From: Luteimonas terrae
GTDB taxonomy: Bacteria > Pseudomonadota > Gammaproteobacteria > Xanthomonadales > Xanthomonadaceae
Assembly (NCBI RefSeq): GCF_004358165.1
Contig: NZ_SMTG01000005.1
Coordinates: 1 to 64,000, forward strand
Direction: 5' to 3'
Length of the DNA stretch: 64,000 nucleotides
Made by a program: the position numbers and the translations under genes. How positions within the stretch are numbered: the stretch's first letter is position 1; each line of letters begins with the position of its first letter. This document shows positions 19,744-28,697 of the stretch, piece by piece. The notes beneath the pieces are model-generated. The model was not told the origin of the DNA, ran no database searches, and saw nothing but the letters and a program-made list of their open reading frames with translations.

Positions 19744-21266
19744 GGCGAGGGCTCCCGGATCTGCGGATCGGTCTGGCGCAGCGTCTGGATGTACGTGTCC
19801 ACGTCCAGTAACTGCGTTGCCGCCGCGTTCGTGTAACGCAGCACCGGCCCCGCCGCCACGGTCATCGCGATGCCGTAGGCGAGCAGCAGTACGACGGCGC
19901 CGATCTCTGCGCGGCGCACGGGTGGCGCCTCGTGGTCGGTCTCGCTGTCGATCCGCCAGAACAACCGCGTGCCACTTCGCGACAGGCCGATGATCGTCAT
20001 CAGGCTGCTGCCCAGAATCACCGCCCAGATCCACGCCAGCTGCGCCTCGGGCACCGAATTGAGCAGCTGCAGCTTGCCGATGAAGCCCGATAGCGGCGGC
20101 AGGCCGGCGATCGACACCGCCGCGATCAGAAACAGGGCCGCCGGCAGCGTCTTGTTCGGCATCGAGGCGATCGGCATCAGGTAGTCGCCGTTGCTGCCGC
20201 GATGGCGCTGGATGATGTCGGCCAGCAGGAACAGCGACGCGCTGACGAACACGCTGTGCGCGAGGTAGTACAGGCCGGCGGAAATCGCGCCGGGATTGGC
20301 GAGCGAGAACGCCACGAACAGCGTGCCGGCCGACAGCAGCACCAGATAGGCCACGCCGATGCGCAGGCGCGGCGCGCCGATCACGCCCAGCGCCGCCAGC
20401 ACGATCGTCGCCGCGCCGGCCGGCAGCAGCCAGTCCCAGGCCAGGTTCGCAAGGGGACCGGCGGCCTCGCCGAACATCAGCGTGTAGACGCGCAGGATCG
20501 CGTACAGCCCGACCTTGGTCATCACCGTGAACAGTGCCGCGACCGCGGCCGGCGCGCGCGCATAGGCTTCCGGCAGCCACAGGTACAGCGGCAGCAGCGC
20601 GGCCTTTGCGCAGAACACCAGCAGCAGCAGACCGGCGCCGGCATGGATCAGCATCGTGCGCTCGGGGGGCGCGGCCGCGATGCGCGCCGCCATCTCGGTC
20701 ATGTTGAGTGTGCCGAGCATGCCGTACAGCAGGCCCAGCGCCATCAGGAAGACCACCGACGCCGCGATGTTGAACACCACGTAATGCATGCCGGCCTTGA
20801 TCCGCGCGCCACGGGCGCCGCTGAGCAGCAGACCGTAGGAGGCGATGAGCATCACCTCGAAGAACACGAACAGATTGAACAGGTCGCCGGTCAGGAACGC
20901 ACCATTGAGACCGGCCAGCTGCATCTGGAACAGCGCATGGAAGTGCAGGGCGCGCTTGTCCCAGCCCGCGCAGGCGTACATCAGGCAGGGAAGGGCGAGC
21001 AGCGTGGTGGTCAGCACCATCAGCGCCGAGAGCCGGTCGACCATCAGCGTGATGCCGAGCTTGGCCGGCCAGTCGCCGAGCAGGTAGACCAGCATGTCCT
21101 CGCGCTGCACCTGCACCAGCAGGGTCACGCTGACCGCCAGCATCGCCAGCATGCCCAGCCACGCCCAGATGCGCTGGACGGAGATGCGGTGCCGCCGTTC
21201 GAGCAACAGCAGCAGCGCGCCGGTGACCAGCGGCACCAGCACCGGCAGCACGGGCAGGTGGTTCAT
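19740..21266 (-). CDS. mnhD: Mrp-type cation/proton antiporter subunit D
   Basis: A 508-residue, about 14-helix subunit homologous to NuoL/M/N-type proton-pumping proteins. Seen: the DRLSALMVLTTTLLALP and GAFLTGDLFNLFVFFEVMLI regions carrying the essential glutamate, the LWLPEAYARAPAAVAALF segment with the conserved Lys/His/Pro surroundings, and GLPPLSGFIGKLQLL near residue 395. ATGA overlaps join it to mnhC upstream and mnhE downstream. Together with subunit A it forms the ion-translocating core. Confidence 0.93.
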   Translation of the reverse strand: MNHLPVLPVLVPLVTGALLLLLERRHRISVQRIWAWLGMLAMLAVSVTLLVQVQREDMLVYLLGDWPAKLGITLMVDRLSALMVLTTTLLALPCLMYACAGWDKRALHFHALFQMQLAGLNGAFLTGDLFNLFVFFEVMLIASYGLLLSGARGARIKAGMHYVVFNIAASVVFLMALGLLYGMLGTLNMTEMAARIAAAPPERTMLIHAGAGLLLLVFCAKAALLPLYLWLPEAYARAPAAVAALFTVMTKVGLYAILRVYTLMFGEAAGPLANLAWDWLLPAGAATIVLAALGVIGAPRLRIGVAYLVLLSAGTLFVAFSLANPGAISAGLYYLAHSVFVSASLFLLADIIQRHRGSNGDYLMPIASMPNKTLPAALFLIAAVSIAGLPPLSGFIGKLQLLNSVPEAQLAWIWAVILGSSLMTIIGLSRSGTRLFWRIDSETDHEAPPVRRAEIGAVVLLLAYGIAMTVAAGPVLRYTNAAATQLLDVDTYIQTLRQTDPQIREPSP

Positions 21267-21628
21267 CGGTCACCTCCGCGCGCGGCGTCGTCGGGTTCCT
21301 CGCCGTCGACGTGGTCGGTGTGCAGGTCGGCGTGCTCGCGCATCGCCACGACCACGGTCACCGCGGTCATCGCGAAGGCGATGACGATGGCCGTCAGTAC
21401 GAGTGCCTGCGGCAGCGGGTCGGAATAGTTGGCCAGCGTCTGCGCCACGCCGTCGCGCAGGACCGGCGGCTTGCCGACGACCGGGCGGCCGGCGGCGAAG
21501 ATCAGCAGGTTGGTGGCGTAGGACAGCAGCGTCAGTCCCAGGATCACGTCGAACGTGCGCGCGCGCAGCAGCAGGTAGATGCCCGAAGCAGCGAGCACGC
21601 CGATGGCGGTGGCGATCGCGAATTCCAT
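21263..21628 (-). CDS. mnhC: Mrp-type cation/proton antiporter subunit C
   Basis: A 121-residue NuoK-like subunit with three helices. The signature is GIYLLLRARTFDVILGLTLL followed by YATNLLIFAAG and a last helix ALVLTAIVIAFAMTAVTVVV. The hydrophilic tail is rich in Asp/His/Glu. Its ATG overlaps the mnhA stop by one base (TGATG) and its stop overlaps the mnhD start by four. Confidence 0.92.
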   Translation of the reverse strand: MEFAIATAIGVLAASGIYLLLRARTFDVILGLTLLSYATNLLIFAAGRPVVGKPPVLRDGVAQTLANYSDPLPQALVLTAIVIAFAMTAVTVVVAMREHADLHTDHVDGEEPDDAARGGDR

Positions 21629-24405
21629 CAGCGCGCCTCCTCTGCGGCCTGTCGATGTTTGACCGTGCCCATCGTCGAGAGCATCAGCAGGGTGCCGGCG
21701 AACACGACCACGTACACGCCGGTGTCGAACACCAGCGCACTGGCCAGCGGCAGCAGGCCGATCAGCGGCACGTCGAGATCGAGGTGGCCACTGGTCATGA
21801 ACGGCACGCCGAACCACCACGAGCCGACGCCGCCCAGCACCGCCAGCAGCAGGCCGATGGCGATGCCGCGCAGATAGTCGAAGCCGAACGTCGCTTCCAC
21901 TGCGCGCGCGCCCTGCAGCACGTACTTCACCAGCACCGGCACCGCGAACACGAGGCCGGCGATGAAGCCGCCGCCCGGCGCGTTGTGGCCGCGCAGGAAC
22001 AGATAGATCGACACCGTCAGCGCCAGCGGGAACAGCAGCTGGGTGAGATCGGCGGCGATGGGCAGCTGTGCCGGCGGACCGGGAATGACTTCGTCGGGCT
22101 TCAGGCGCGCCCAGCGCAGCAGCGCGTGCACCACCAGCGCAGCGATGCCGAACACGGCGATTTCGCCGAAGGTATCGAAGCCGCGGAAGTCGACCAGGAT
22201 GACGTTGACCACGTTGCGCCCGTAGGCCTCGGGCAGCGAACGCACCAGCAGCTCGCTGGAGATCGTATCGGCGGGCGACATCATCATCGCGTAGGCCAAG
22301 ACCGCCAGCCCGCCGCCGGCGACACCGGCGATGGCGATGTCGCGCGCCTTGCGCAGCGGACGGCGCGAGACCTTCGACTGCTTGGGCAGGTAGTTGAGCG
22401 CCATCATCATCAGCGCGATCGTCACCATCTCCACCAGCAACTGGGTCAGCGCGAGGTCCGGCGCGGAGAGGTGCACGAAGATCAGGCTCACCGCCAGACC
22501 CACCGCGCCGATCACGATCAGCGCGGTCAGGCGCTTGCCGTGCACGACGACGGTGCCGATGGTGGCGGCCACGAGGACGGCCCACAGCACCCAGCCCACG
22601 ACCGGCAGCGGTTGCGGCCGGCCGAGCGTGGCGAGCAGTTCGAACGTGCCGCCCAGCATCGGCGTGCCGGCCAGCAGCAGCGCGATCGCGATCATCAGGA
22701 ACAGGCTGCGCTGCAGGCTGCCGTTGGCCACGCGTGCGGTGAACCGGCGTGCCAGCGCGAACAGCGCCTCGACGTTGAGCTGGAACACGTTGCGGCCGAT
22801 CGAGCGCGTCACCACGGCATGGAAATCGAGCAGACGGCGCAGGCCGAAATACAGCGCAACGCCCAGCACCACGCTGGCGATGCTCATCAGCAGCGGCAGG
22901 TTGATGCCATGCCAGACCGACAGGCTGAATTCCGGCGCCGCAGCGCCGAGCGTGCCGCGCACCATGGTGTGCAGCAGCGGGCCGATGGTCAGTGCCGGCA
23001 CGATGCCGACCACAACGCACAGGATCGCCAGTACGCCGACGGGAATGCGCATCCAGCGCGGCGGCTCGTGCGGCACCACGTCGAGCGCGCGCGGACCCTT
23101 GCCGAAGAACGTGTCGTGCACGAAGCGCAGGCTGTAGGCGATGCCGAACACGCCGGCCAGCAGGGCTGCGATGCTCACGATGGTGCGCATCGTGCCGTGC
23201 CCGCCGATTTCCAGCGCTTCGGCGAAGAACATCTCCTTCGACAGGAAGCCGTTGAGCAGCGGAATGCCGGCCATGGCCAGCGACGCGACGATCGCGAGCA
23301 GGCTGGTGGCGGGCATCAGCCGCCTGAGGTTGCCCAGCCGGCGCATGTCGCGCGTGCCGCATTCGTGGTCGATGATGCCGGCCGCCATGAACAGCGACGC
23401 CTTGAACATCGCGTGGTTGAGGATGTGGAACAGGCCGGCGACCACGGCCATCTCGGTCGACAGGCCGAACAGCAGCGTGATCAGGCCGAGGTGCGAAATC
23501 GTCGAGTAGGCCAGCAGGCCCTTGAGGTCGTGCTGGAAGATCGCGAACCACGCGCCGACCAGCAACGTCGCGGCGCCCACGCTGGTGACCACGTAGAAGA
23601 ACAGTTCGCTGCCGGCGAGCGCGGGGTGCAGACGGGCCAGCAGGAACACGCCGGCCTTCACCATCGTCGCCGAATGCAGATAGGCTGAGACCGGCGTCGG
23701 CGCGGCCATCGCGTGCGGCAGCCAGAAGTGGAACGGGAACTGCGCGCTCTTGGTGAAGATGCCCAGCAGCACCAGACCCAGCGCCCACGGATAGAGATGG
23801 CTGGCGCGGATCAGTTCGCCCGAGGCCAGCACCGTGTCGAGGTCGTAACTGCCGACGATGCGCCCGATCAGCAGCACGCCGCCGAGCAGCGCCAGACCGC
23901 CCATGCCGGTGATCGTCAGCGCCATGCGCGCGCCCTGGCGCGCGTCCTGACGGTGCGACCAGAAGCCGATCAGCAGGAACGAGCTGATCGAGGTCAGCTC
24001 CCAGAACACCGCCAGCAGCAGCAGGTTGCCGGCGATGACCATGCCGAGCATGGCGCCCATGAAGAGCAGCAGATAGGTGAAGAACCGGCGCGGACTGTCC
24101 TTGGCCGACAGGTAGTAATGGCCGTACAGCACCACCAGTCCGCCGATGCCCAGCACCAGCAGCGCGAACGTCCACGCCAGCCCGTCCACGCGCAGGCTGA
24201 AATCCAGCCCGGCTTCGGGAATCCACGCGTACTGCGTCTTGAGAATCGACCCGTCGAACACGTCGCCGGCCAACAGCCCCAACAGCGTCAGACCCAGCAG
24301 CGGCACGAGGCCGGCCAGCCAGGCATGGGTACGACGTGACGCATTCGCGGACAGCGCCACGACAAGCGCCAGCACGAAGGGCAGGGCCAAGAGAAGTTCG
24401 AGCAT
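21628..24405 (-). CDS. mnhA: Mrp-type antiporter fused subunit A/B
   Basis: A 925-residue membrane protein. Residues about 1-500 are the NuoL-like MnhA core (KSAQFPFHFWLPHAMAAPTP, HLGLITLLFGLSTEMAVV, LFHILNHAMFKASLFM). Residues about 600-760 hold the extra A-subunit helices including a DUF4040-like part (LALTQLLVEMVTIALMMMAL). The C-terminus (about 790-925) is an MnhB-like domain (GHNAPGGGFIAGLVFAVPVL). A fused A-B protein with separate C to G genes is the group 2 Mrp arrangement, as in the Pha system. AGGAG lies just before the ATG at 24405. It is the first gene of the operon. Confidence 0.93.
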   Translation of the reverse strand: MLELLLALPFVLALVVALSANASRRTHAWLAGLVPLLGLTLLGLLAGDVFDGSILKTQYAWIPEAGLDFSLRVDGLAWTFALLVLGIGGLVVLYGHYYLSAKDSPRRFFTYLLLFMGAMLGMVIAGNLLLLAVFWELTSISSFLLIGFWSHRQDARQGARMALTITGMGGLALLGGVLLIGRIVGSYDLDTVLASGELIRASHLYPWALGLVLLGIFTKSAQFPFHFWLPHAMAAPTPVSAYLHSATMVKAGVFLLARLHPALAGSELFFYVVTSVGAATLLVGAWFAIFQHDLKGLLAYSTISHLGLITLLFGLSTEMAVVAGLFHILNHAMFKASLFMAAGIIDHECGTRDMRRLGNLRRLMPATSLLAIVASLAMAGIPLLNGFLSKEMFFAEALEIGGHGTMRTIVSIAALLAGVFGIAYSLRFVHDTFFGKGPRALDVVPHEPPRWMRIPVGVLAILCVVVGIVPALTIGPLLHTMVRGTLGAAAPEFSLSVWHGINLPLLMSIASVVLGVALYFGLRRLLDFHAVVTRSIGRNVFQLNVEALFALARRFTARVANGSLQRSLFLMIAIALLLAGTPMLGGTFELLATLGRPQPLPVVGWVLWAVLVAATIGTVVVHGKRLTALIVIGAVGLAVSLIFVHLSAPDLALTQLLVEMVTIALMMMALNYLPKQSKVSRRPLRKARDIAIAGVAGGGLAVLAYAMMMSPADTISSELLVRSLPEAYGRNVVNVILVDFRGFDTFGEIAVFGIAALVVHALLRWARLKPDEVIPGPPAQLPIAADLTQLLFPLALTVSIYLFLRGHNAPGGGFIAGLVFAVPVLVKYVLQGARAVEATFGFDYLRGIAIGLLLAVLGGVGSWWFGVPFMTSGHLDLDVPLIGLLPLASALVFDTGVYVVVFAGTLLMLSTMGTVKHRQAAEEAR

Positions 24406-24518
24406 CGGGCTCCTTGTGGAGGCAGGTCGGCCAGTCGGCCGGCGGGTCACGCAAGGGCCGGGCAGTCTAACCGATGGCCGTCGACGGCGCGTGGTCGCGG
24501 CTCGATATGCTATGTCCC

Positions 24519-25415
24519 ATGCCGCATGTCTCCGACGTTTCCGCCCACACGTCCCGCCGCGCGCTCGTGTTCGGCACCACCGGCGCGATCGGCGAGGCGC
24601 TGCTGCCACGCCTGCTGGCTGCAGGCTGGTCGGTCGACGCGCTGTCGCGCACGCCGCCCACCGACCGCGCGGGCCTTCACTGGCACACCGGCACCTTTGC
24701 CGACCTGCCGGCGACGTTGCCGGCGCAGGTCGATGCGATCTTCAGCTGCGGCCCGCTGGATCTGTTTTCGCTCTGGTACGCGGGCGCGACGATCGATTGC
24801 CCGCGGGTCATCGCCTTCGGTTCGACCAGCGATGCGACCAAACGCGACGCGGCCGATGCCGGCGAACGCGAGCTTGCGACGCGGCTGCGCGATTCGGGCA
24901 AGCGCGTGTTCGACGCGGCGCGGGCGCGCGGCGCGGCCGCCACGCTGCTGCGGCCCACGCTGATCTACGGCAGCGGACGCGATCGCAATCTCAGCCGGAT
25001 CGTGGCGCTGGCACGGCGCAGTGGCGTGTTCGTGTTGCCGTCCGATGCGCGCGGCCTGCGTCAGCCGGTGCATGCCGACGATCTCGGCGCGGCGGCCTTC
25101 GCCGCGATCGATGCGCCCGCGGCCTTCGGGCAGGCCTTCGCCCTGCCGGGCGGTGAAACGCTGGCGTACCGGGACATGGTCGCGCGCACGCTGGCCTGTC
25201 TGGCGTCGCCGCCGCGTCTGCTGACGCTGCCGGGCGCACTGTTCGATGCCGCCCTGTGGGCCGCGCATCGCGCCGGTCGTCTGAAAGGGTTGCCGCCCGG
25301 CGCGGTCGCGCGGATGCGCGAGGATCTGGCCTTCGATGTCGCACCGGCGCAGACCGCGTTCGGCTACGCGCCGCGGCCGTTCCGGCCCGACGCGACGATG
25401 TTCGGCAACGACTGA
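24519..25415 (+). CDS. NAD(P)-dependent epimerase/reductase-like (atypical SDR) protein
   Basis: A 298-residue Rossmann-fold protein. The nucleotide-binding turn is seen as LVFGTTGAIGEALLPRLLAAG (about residues 15-34), a variant of the GxxGxxG motif. Later segments IAFGSTSDATKR and LLRPTLIYGSGRDRNL, with HADDLGAAAFAAI, match extended or atypical SDRs. The strict YxxxK catalytic pair is not obvious, so activity may be NAD(P)-binding or epimerase-like rather than classical dehydrogenation. The substrate is unknown. The ATG at 24519 is preferred over upstream in-frame starts because the family start lies close to the Gly-rich turn. Confidence 0.75.
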   Translation: MPHVSDVSAHTSRRALVFGTTGAIGEALLPRLLAAGWSVDALSRTPPTDRAGLHWHTGTFADLPATLPAQVDAIFSCGPLDLFSLWYAGATIDCPRVIAFGSTSDATKRDAADAGERELATRLRDSGKRVFDAARARGAAATLLRPTLIYGSGRDRNLSRIVALARRSGVFVLPSDARGLRQPVHADDLGAAAFAAIDAPAAFGQAFALPGGETLAYRDMVARTLACLASPPRLLTLPGALFDAALWAAHRAGRLKGLPPGAVARMREDLAFDVAPAQTAFGYAPRPFRPDATMFGND

Positions 25416-25461
25416 AACCCGGTGGGCGCGCGATCGCGCGCGAATGCTCCGCAAGGAACAA

Positions 25462-25493
25462 GGCGGGGCCGCCTGCACACTCAAGGCCCCGCC
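25462..25493. terminator. Stem-loop between convergent SDR and EamA genes
   Basis: GGCGGGGCC (25462-25470) and GGCCCCGCC (25485-25493) form a 9-bp stem with a 14-base loop. The right arm overlaps the EamA stop. A 16-base GC palindrome (25426-25441) lies just upstream. Confidence 0.5.
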
Positions 25494-26374
25494 ATCGGCT
25501 CCTCGACCAGCTGCCGCGATTTGCGCAGCGCCCGCAGCGCGATGACCAGCACGCCACCGAGCACCATCGCGCCGCCGAGCCACAGGCGCGGACCGGGACG
25601 ATCGCCCCAGAACGCCACGCCCAGGCCGATCGCCAGCACCGGCACCAGCAGCAGCCACGGCGTGACCATCGCCACCGGATAGCGCTGCATCAGCACGTAA
25701 TACAGCCCGTGGCCGAGCAGCGAGGACACGAAGGCCGCGTACACGACGCCGCCCCAGGCGATCCACGACACGTCGGCCAGGCGCGCCACGCCGCCGGGCT
25801 CGACCAGTAGGCTGATCGCCAGCAACGGCAGCACGCTGACCAGTGCCGTCCAGCCCTGCATGTTCCACATGTCGACGCTGCGCAGCCCCTTCATCAGCAC
25901 CGTGCCGATCGCGAGCATCAGCGCGGAGGCCAGCATGGTCAGCAGCGCGGCCGGATTGGCCAGCACCACCGGGTCGAAGCCCAGGACCAGCACGCCGCAG
26001 AAACTCACCGCGATCGCCAGCCCCGTGCGCCACGCGAAACGCTCGCCGAGCACGGCCCAGGCGAGCAGGGCGGTCATCGGAATGTAGCTCTGCATCACGA
26101 TCGCCGGCGACGAGAGATCGCTCGACAGTCGCAGCGCGAGGAAACTCAGGCCGAAGTGGCAGACACCGATGCACAGGCACACCGCGATCAGGCGCGGCCA
26201 CTGGCCGCGCGCGGGCGGGCGCAACATCCAGACCAGGGCCACGGCGAGCAGGGCGAAGCGCAGGGCCGAGAACAGGAACGGCGGAATCTCGCGCAGGGTG
26301 TTCGCGGAGACGAGGAAATTCAGCGCCCAGGCGATGCAGACGACGAGTACGAGGATCAGATCACGGGGCGACAC
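25481..26374 (-). CDS. EamA/DMT-family transporter
   Basis: A 297-residue inner-membrane protein with ten predicted helices arranged as two EamA repeats. The first repeat has IAWALNFLVSANTLREIPPF and LFSALRFALLAVALVWML; the second has MLASALMLAIGTVLMKGLRS and the closing LVPVLAIGLGVAFWGDRPG. Members export amino acids or other metabolites (RhtA, YdcZ types); the substrate is not evident. It starts with GTG at 26374. A long imperfect hairpin element lies in its upstream region. Confidence 0.85.
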   Translation of the reverse strand: MSPRDLILVLVVCIAWALNFLVSANTLREIPPFLFSALRFALLAVALVWMLRPPARGQWPRLIAVCLCIGVCHFGLSFLALRLSSDLSSPAIVMQSYIPMTALLAWAVLGERFAWRTGLAIAVSFCGVLVLGFDPVVLANPAALLTMLASALMLAIGTVLMKGLRSVDMWNMQGWTALVSVLPLLAISLLVEPGGVARLADVSWIAWGGVVYAAFVSSLLGHGLYYVLMQRYPVAMVTPWLLLVPVLAIGLGVAFWGDRPGPRLWLGGAMVLGGVLVIALRALRKSRQLVEEPMAGP

Positions 26375-26420
26375 GGCAAGGGACCTGCGCGGCGCGACAG
26401 GATCGCATGCACAGGCTGGA

Positions 26421-26558
26421 ACCTGTTCAAAGTCCGTCGCGAGCGCAGTCAGATGGCGCGTGGCGGAGCGCAGAAAGCGGAGCGTACGTGCAGGTACGTG
26501 AGCATTTCGAGCACCGCACGCGCGCCAGCTGGCAAGCGCAGTAGGACTTTGGACAGGT
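26421..26558. repeat. 138-bp long-hairpin element (MITE/REP-like)
   Basis: The outer arms ACCTGTTCAAAGTCC (26421-26435) and GGACTTTGGACAGGT (26544-26558) are inverted with one mismatch. Inner stretches also pair imperfectly: GATGGCGCGTGGCGG with the complement of CCGCACGCGCGCCAGC. The whole element can fold into one long stem. It fills the gap between the EamA start and the stop of the Mpo1-like gene and encodes no convincing protein. It has the shape of a non-autonomous mobile or structural repeat. Confidence 0.6.
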
Positions 26559-26560
26559 GC

Positions 26561-27055
26561 TCAGTAGCTCAGGCCGAGCTTCCGATAGAGCTTCGCCAGT
26601 ACCCACGCCGGCCCGACCAGCAGGTAGCGCAGATCGGTCAGGAAGCTGGGCTTGCGGCCTTCGAACAGCTTGCTGTGGCCGACGAACTGCGCCACCCACG
26701 CCACGGCGAAGACGCCCAGCGCCAGCCAGAACAGGAATGCGGTGCCGAACTCGCGCTGCAGCCACCAGGTCAGCGCCGACATCGCCACGAACACCAGCAA
26801 CATGCCGAGACCGATCGACCGCGAGGCGCGGTAATAGAACATCCACGCCCCGAACATCGCGATGCCCGCCCAGATGCCGGGTTTGAACAGCGTGCCGGTG
26901 GGAATGCACCACAGCAGCGCGATCACGCTCCACAGGATCGCCGGCACGGCGAACACGTGGATGCGCTGGTTGGCGTCGTTGCGGTGATCGGCCGAGTAGC
27001 TGGCGAACCACTGGTCGATCGGGCGCGTCTGCGCGGCGTCGTGTGTCGCGTCCAT
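26561..27055 (-). CDS. Mpo1-like (DUF962) membrane protein
   Basis: A 164-residue membrane protein of the DUF962/YGL010w (Mpo1) family. The hallmark N-terminal motif HRNDANQRIHVFAVP (about residues 24-38) and the later motif QFVGHSKLFEGRKPSFLTDL (about 123-142) supply conserved His residues that bind iron in yeast Mpo1, an alpha-oxidation dioxygenase acting on 2-hydroxy fatty acids. Four hydrophobic segments lie between. The bacterial role is inferred only from the family. It lies upstream of the EamA gene on the same strand, separated by the hairpin element. Confidence 0.82.
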   Translation of the reverse strand: MDATHDAAQTRPIDQWFASYSADHRNDANQRIHVFAVPAILWSVIALLWCIPTGTLFKPGIWAGIAMFGAWMFYYRASRSIGLGMLLVFVAMSALTWWLQREFGTAFLFWLALGVFAVAWVAQFVGHSKLFEGRKPSFLTDLRYLLVGPAWVLAKLYRKLGLSY

Positions 27056-27121
27056 CCGCCCCTCCCGAGGGTCGATTCGCGTCGCTGGGAGAATACGGCA
27101 ATCCGGCGCGCGGTCCGCGCT

Positions 27122-28027
27122 TCAGTCGACCGAAATCCCCGCGAGCTTCTGCAACGCCTCGGCGTAGCGGGCGCGGGTGCGCGCGATGACTTCTTCCGGC
27201 AGCTTGGGGCCGGGCGCGGTCTTGTCCCAGTCCAGGGTTTCCAGGTAATCGCGGACGATCTGCTTGTCGTAGCTCGGCGGGCTGGTGCCGACCTCGTACT
27301 CGTCGGCCGGCCAGTAGCGCGAGGAGTCCGGGGTGAGCACCTCGTCCATGACGTACAGACGGCCGTCGGCGTCGGTGCCGAACTCGAACTTGGTGTCGGC
27401 CAGGATGATGCCGCGCTCGGCGGCATACGCGGCCGCGTGCGCGTACAGCCGCAGCGTCGCATCGCGCACCTGCTCAGCGAGATCGGCGCCGATGCTGCGG
27501 ACCATCGTGTCGAAGTCGATGTTCTCGTCGTGATCGCCGACGGCGGCCTTGGTCGACGGGGTGAAGATCGGCTGCGGCAGCTGCTGCGCCTGGCGCAGGC
27601 CACCGGGCAGGGCGATGCCGCTGACGCGGCCGGTGCGCTGGTAATCCTTCCAGCCGCTGCCGATCAGATAGCCGCGCGCGATCGCCTCGACCGGCACCGG
27701 CTTGAGCTTCTTCGTCACCACCGCGCGCTGCGCGTACAGCGCCGGATCGACGCCGGCCGGCAGCACGCTGGCGACGTCGACGCCGGTCAGATGGTTGGGC
27801 ATCAGCGCTTCGGTCTGCTCGAACCAGAAGTTGCTGATCTGGCACAGCATCTCGCCCTTGCCCGGGATCGGGTCGGGCAGCACCACGTCGAAGGCGCTCA
27901 GCCGGTCGGTCGCCACGATCAGCAGGCGTTCGTCGCCGAGCTCGAACACGTCGCGGACCTTGCCGCGATGACGCAGGTGGAGGCCGGGGAGGTGCGCTTC
28001 GAGCAGGGTCGTCGACACGGTTGACAT
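27122..28027 (-). CDS. purC: Phosphoribosylaminoimidazole-succinocarboxamide synthase (SAICAR synthetase)
   Basis: A 301-residue enzyme of purine biosynthesis that joins CAIR and aspartate with ATP. Seen: the ATP-binding start [57 protein letters not shown], and the C-terminal [20 protein letters not shown] and [13 protein letters not shown]. The length matches the longer (about 300) SAICAR synthetases of proteobacteria and yeast rather than the about 237-residue E. coli form. The ATG at 28027 opens the conserved core; upstream in-frame sequence is non-coding in character. Confidence 0.95.
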   Translation of the reverse strand: MSTVSTTLLEAHLPGLHLRHRGKVRDVFELGDERLLIVATDRLSAFDVVLPDPIPGKGEMLCQISNFWFEQTEALMPNHLTGVDVASVLPAGVDPALYAQRAVVTKKLKPVPVEAIARGYLIGSGWKDYQRTGRVSGIALPGGLRQAQQLPQPIFTPSTKAAVGDHDENIDFDTMVRSIGADLAEQVRDATLRLYAHAAAYAAERGIILADTKFEFGTDADGRLYVMDEVLTPDSSRYWPADEYEVGTSPPSYDKQIVRDYLETLDWDKTAPGPKLPEEVIARTRARYAEALQKLAGISVD

Positions 28028-28129
28028 TCCGGGTGGATCGCGAGCGGCCGGCAAGTGTAGTGCGAACCGTGTCGACGTGCAGGGCGCCGCCACGACCGGT
28101 CTCACCGACGCCCGGCTACACTGTCGGGC

Positions 28130-28474
28130 ATGCAACGCTGGTACGGAAAACTGCTGGGCTTCATCGCCGGATGGCTGCTGCTGCGCCACCCTGCCGGCGG
28201 CGTGATCGGCGCCATCATCGGCCACGCTTTCGATGCCGGCTGGCTGGCCCCGCGCTCGCACAAGGACCACGCCGTGTTCGGCCTGGGCCCGGACGCCAGC
28301 CGCGAGGAGATCGACCAGGCCTACCGCAAGTTGATTTCGCAGTACCACCCTGACCGCGTCGCCAACGCCGCGCCGGAACTGCGCGAACAGGCGGAAGTGC
28401 GCGCGGCCGAGCTCAACGCCGCCTACGACCGCCTGCGTCGCGGTCGCGATGGACGCAAGCGCCGACGTCGCTGA
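28130..28474 (+). CDS. Minimal membrane-anchored J-domain protein
   Basis: A 114-residue protein. One N-terminal transmembrane segment with a glycine-rich DjlA-like pattern ([20 protein letters not shown], then [11 protein letters not shown]) is followed by a C-terminal J domain (about residues 46-107) with the catalytic HPD tripeptide in SQYHPDRV. It looks like DjlA with the central TerB domain removed. J domains stimulate DnaK ATPase; here the chaperone would be recruited at the inner membrane. The Arg-rich C-terminus (RKRRRR) is cytoplasmic by the positive-inside rule. It is monocistronic and followed by a repeat element and terminator. Confidence 0.85.
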   Translation: MQRWYGKLLGFIAGWLLLRHPAGGVIGAIIGHAFDAGWLAPRSHKDHAVFGLGPDASREEIDQAYRKLISQYHPDRVANAAPELREQAEVRAAELNAAYDRLRRGRDGRKRRRR

Positions 28475-28482
28475 CAGTCGTT

Positions 28483-28642
28483 CGTAGGGTGGATACAGCG
28501 CAGCGAAACCCGTCGCTGCCGTGCGTGTTCTTGCGACGCCAAGACGATGCCCGACTCGCGTGTGACACGCGATTGCGCTTTCTTTCTGCCGCGAGTGCAC
28601 GCGCGACAACGGCGGGTTTCGCTGCGTTCGACTTACCCTATG
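28483..28642. repeat. 160-bp inverted-repeat element
   Basis: The left end CGTAGGGTGGATACAGCGCA continues to AGCGAAACCCGTC (28483-28514), and the right end carries the inverse, GGCGGGTTTCGCTGCG (28611-28626) to ACCCTATG. The roughly 30-base imperfect ends enclose about 95 bases without a convincing gene. It lies between the J-protein gene and the terminator of the outer-membrane barrel gene. Confidence 0.6.
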
Positions 28643-28646
28643 TACA

Positions 28647-28673
28647 AAGAAGCCGGCTTTCGCCGGCTTCTTC
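28647..28673. terminator. Bidirectional terminator
   Basis: AAGAAGCCGGC (28647-28657) pairs with GCCGGCTTCTT (28662-28672) around TTTC. T-rich flanks occur on both strands. It ends the outer-membrane protein gene on the minus strand and may also stop plus-strand transcription. Confidence 0.75.
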
Positions 28674-28697
28674 GTTGATGCGATCTGGCGGGATGGA

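Noticed and set aside
20202-23688. Long plus-strand open frames rich in Gln/His/Arg opposite mnhA, mnhC and mnhD
   Set aside because: These are low-complexity antisense frames over recognised antiporter genes; no domains or ribosome sites.
25426-25441. 16-base perfect GC palindrome
   Set aside because: Alternating GCGC-type palindromes are common by chance in this composition, and nothing else supports a site.
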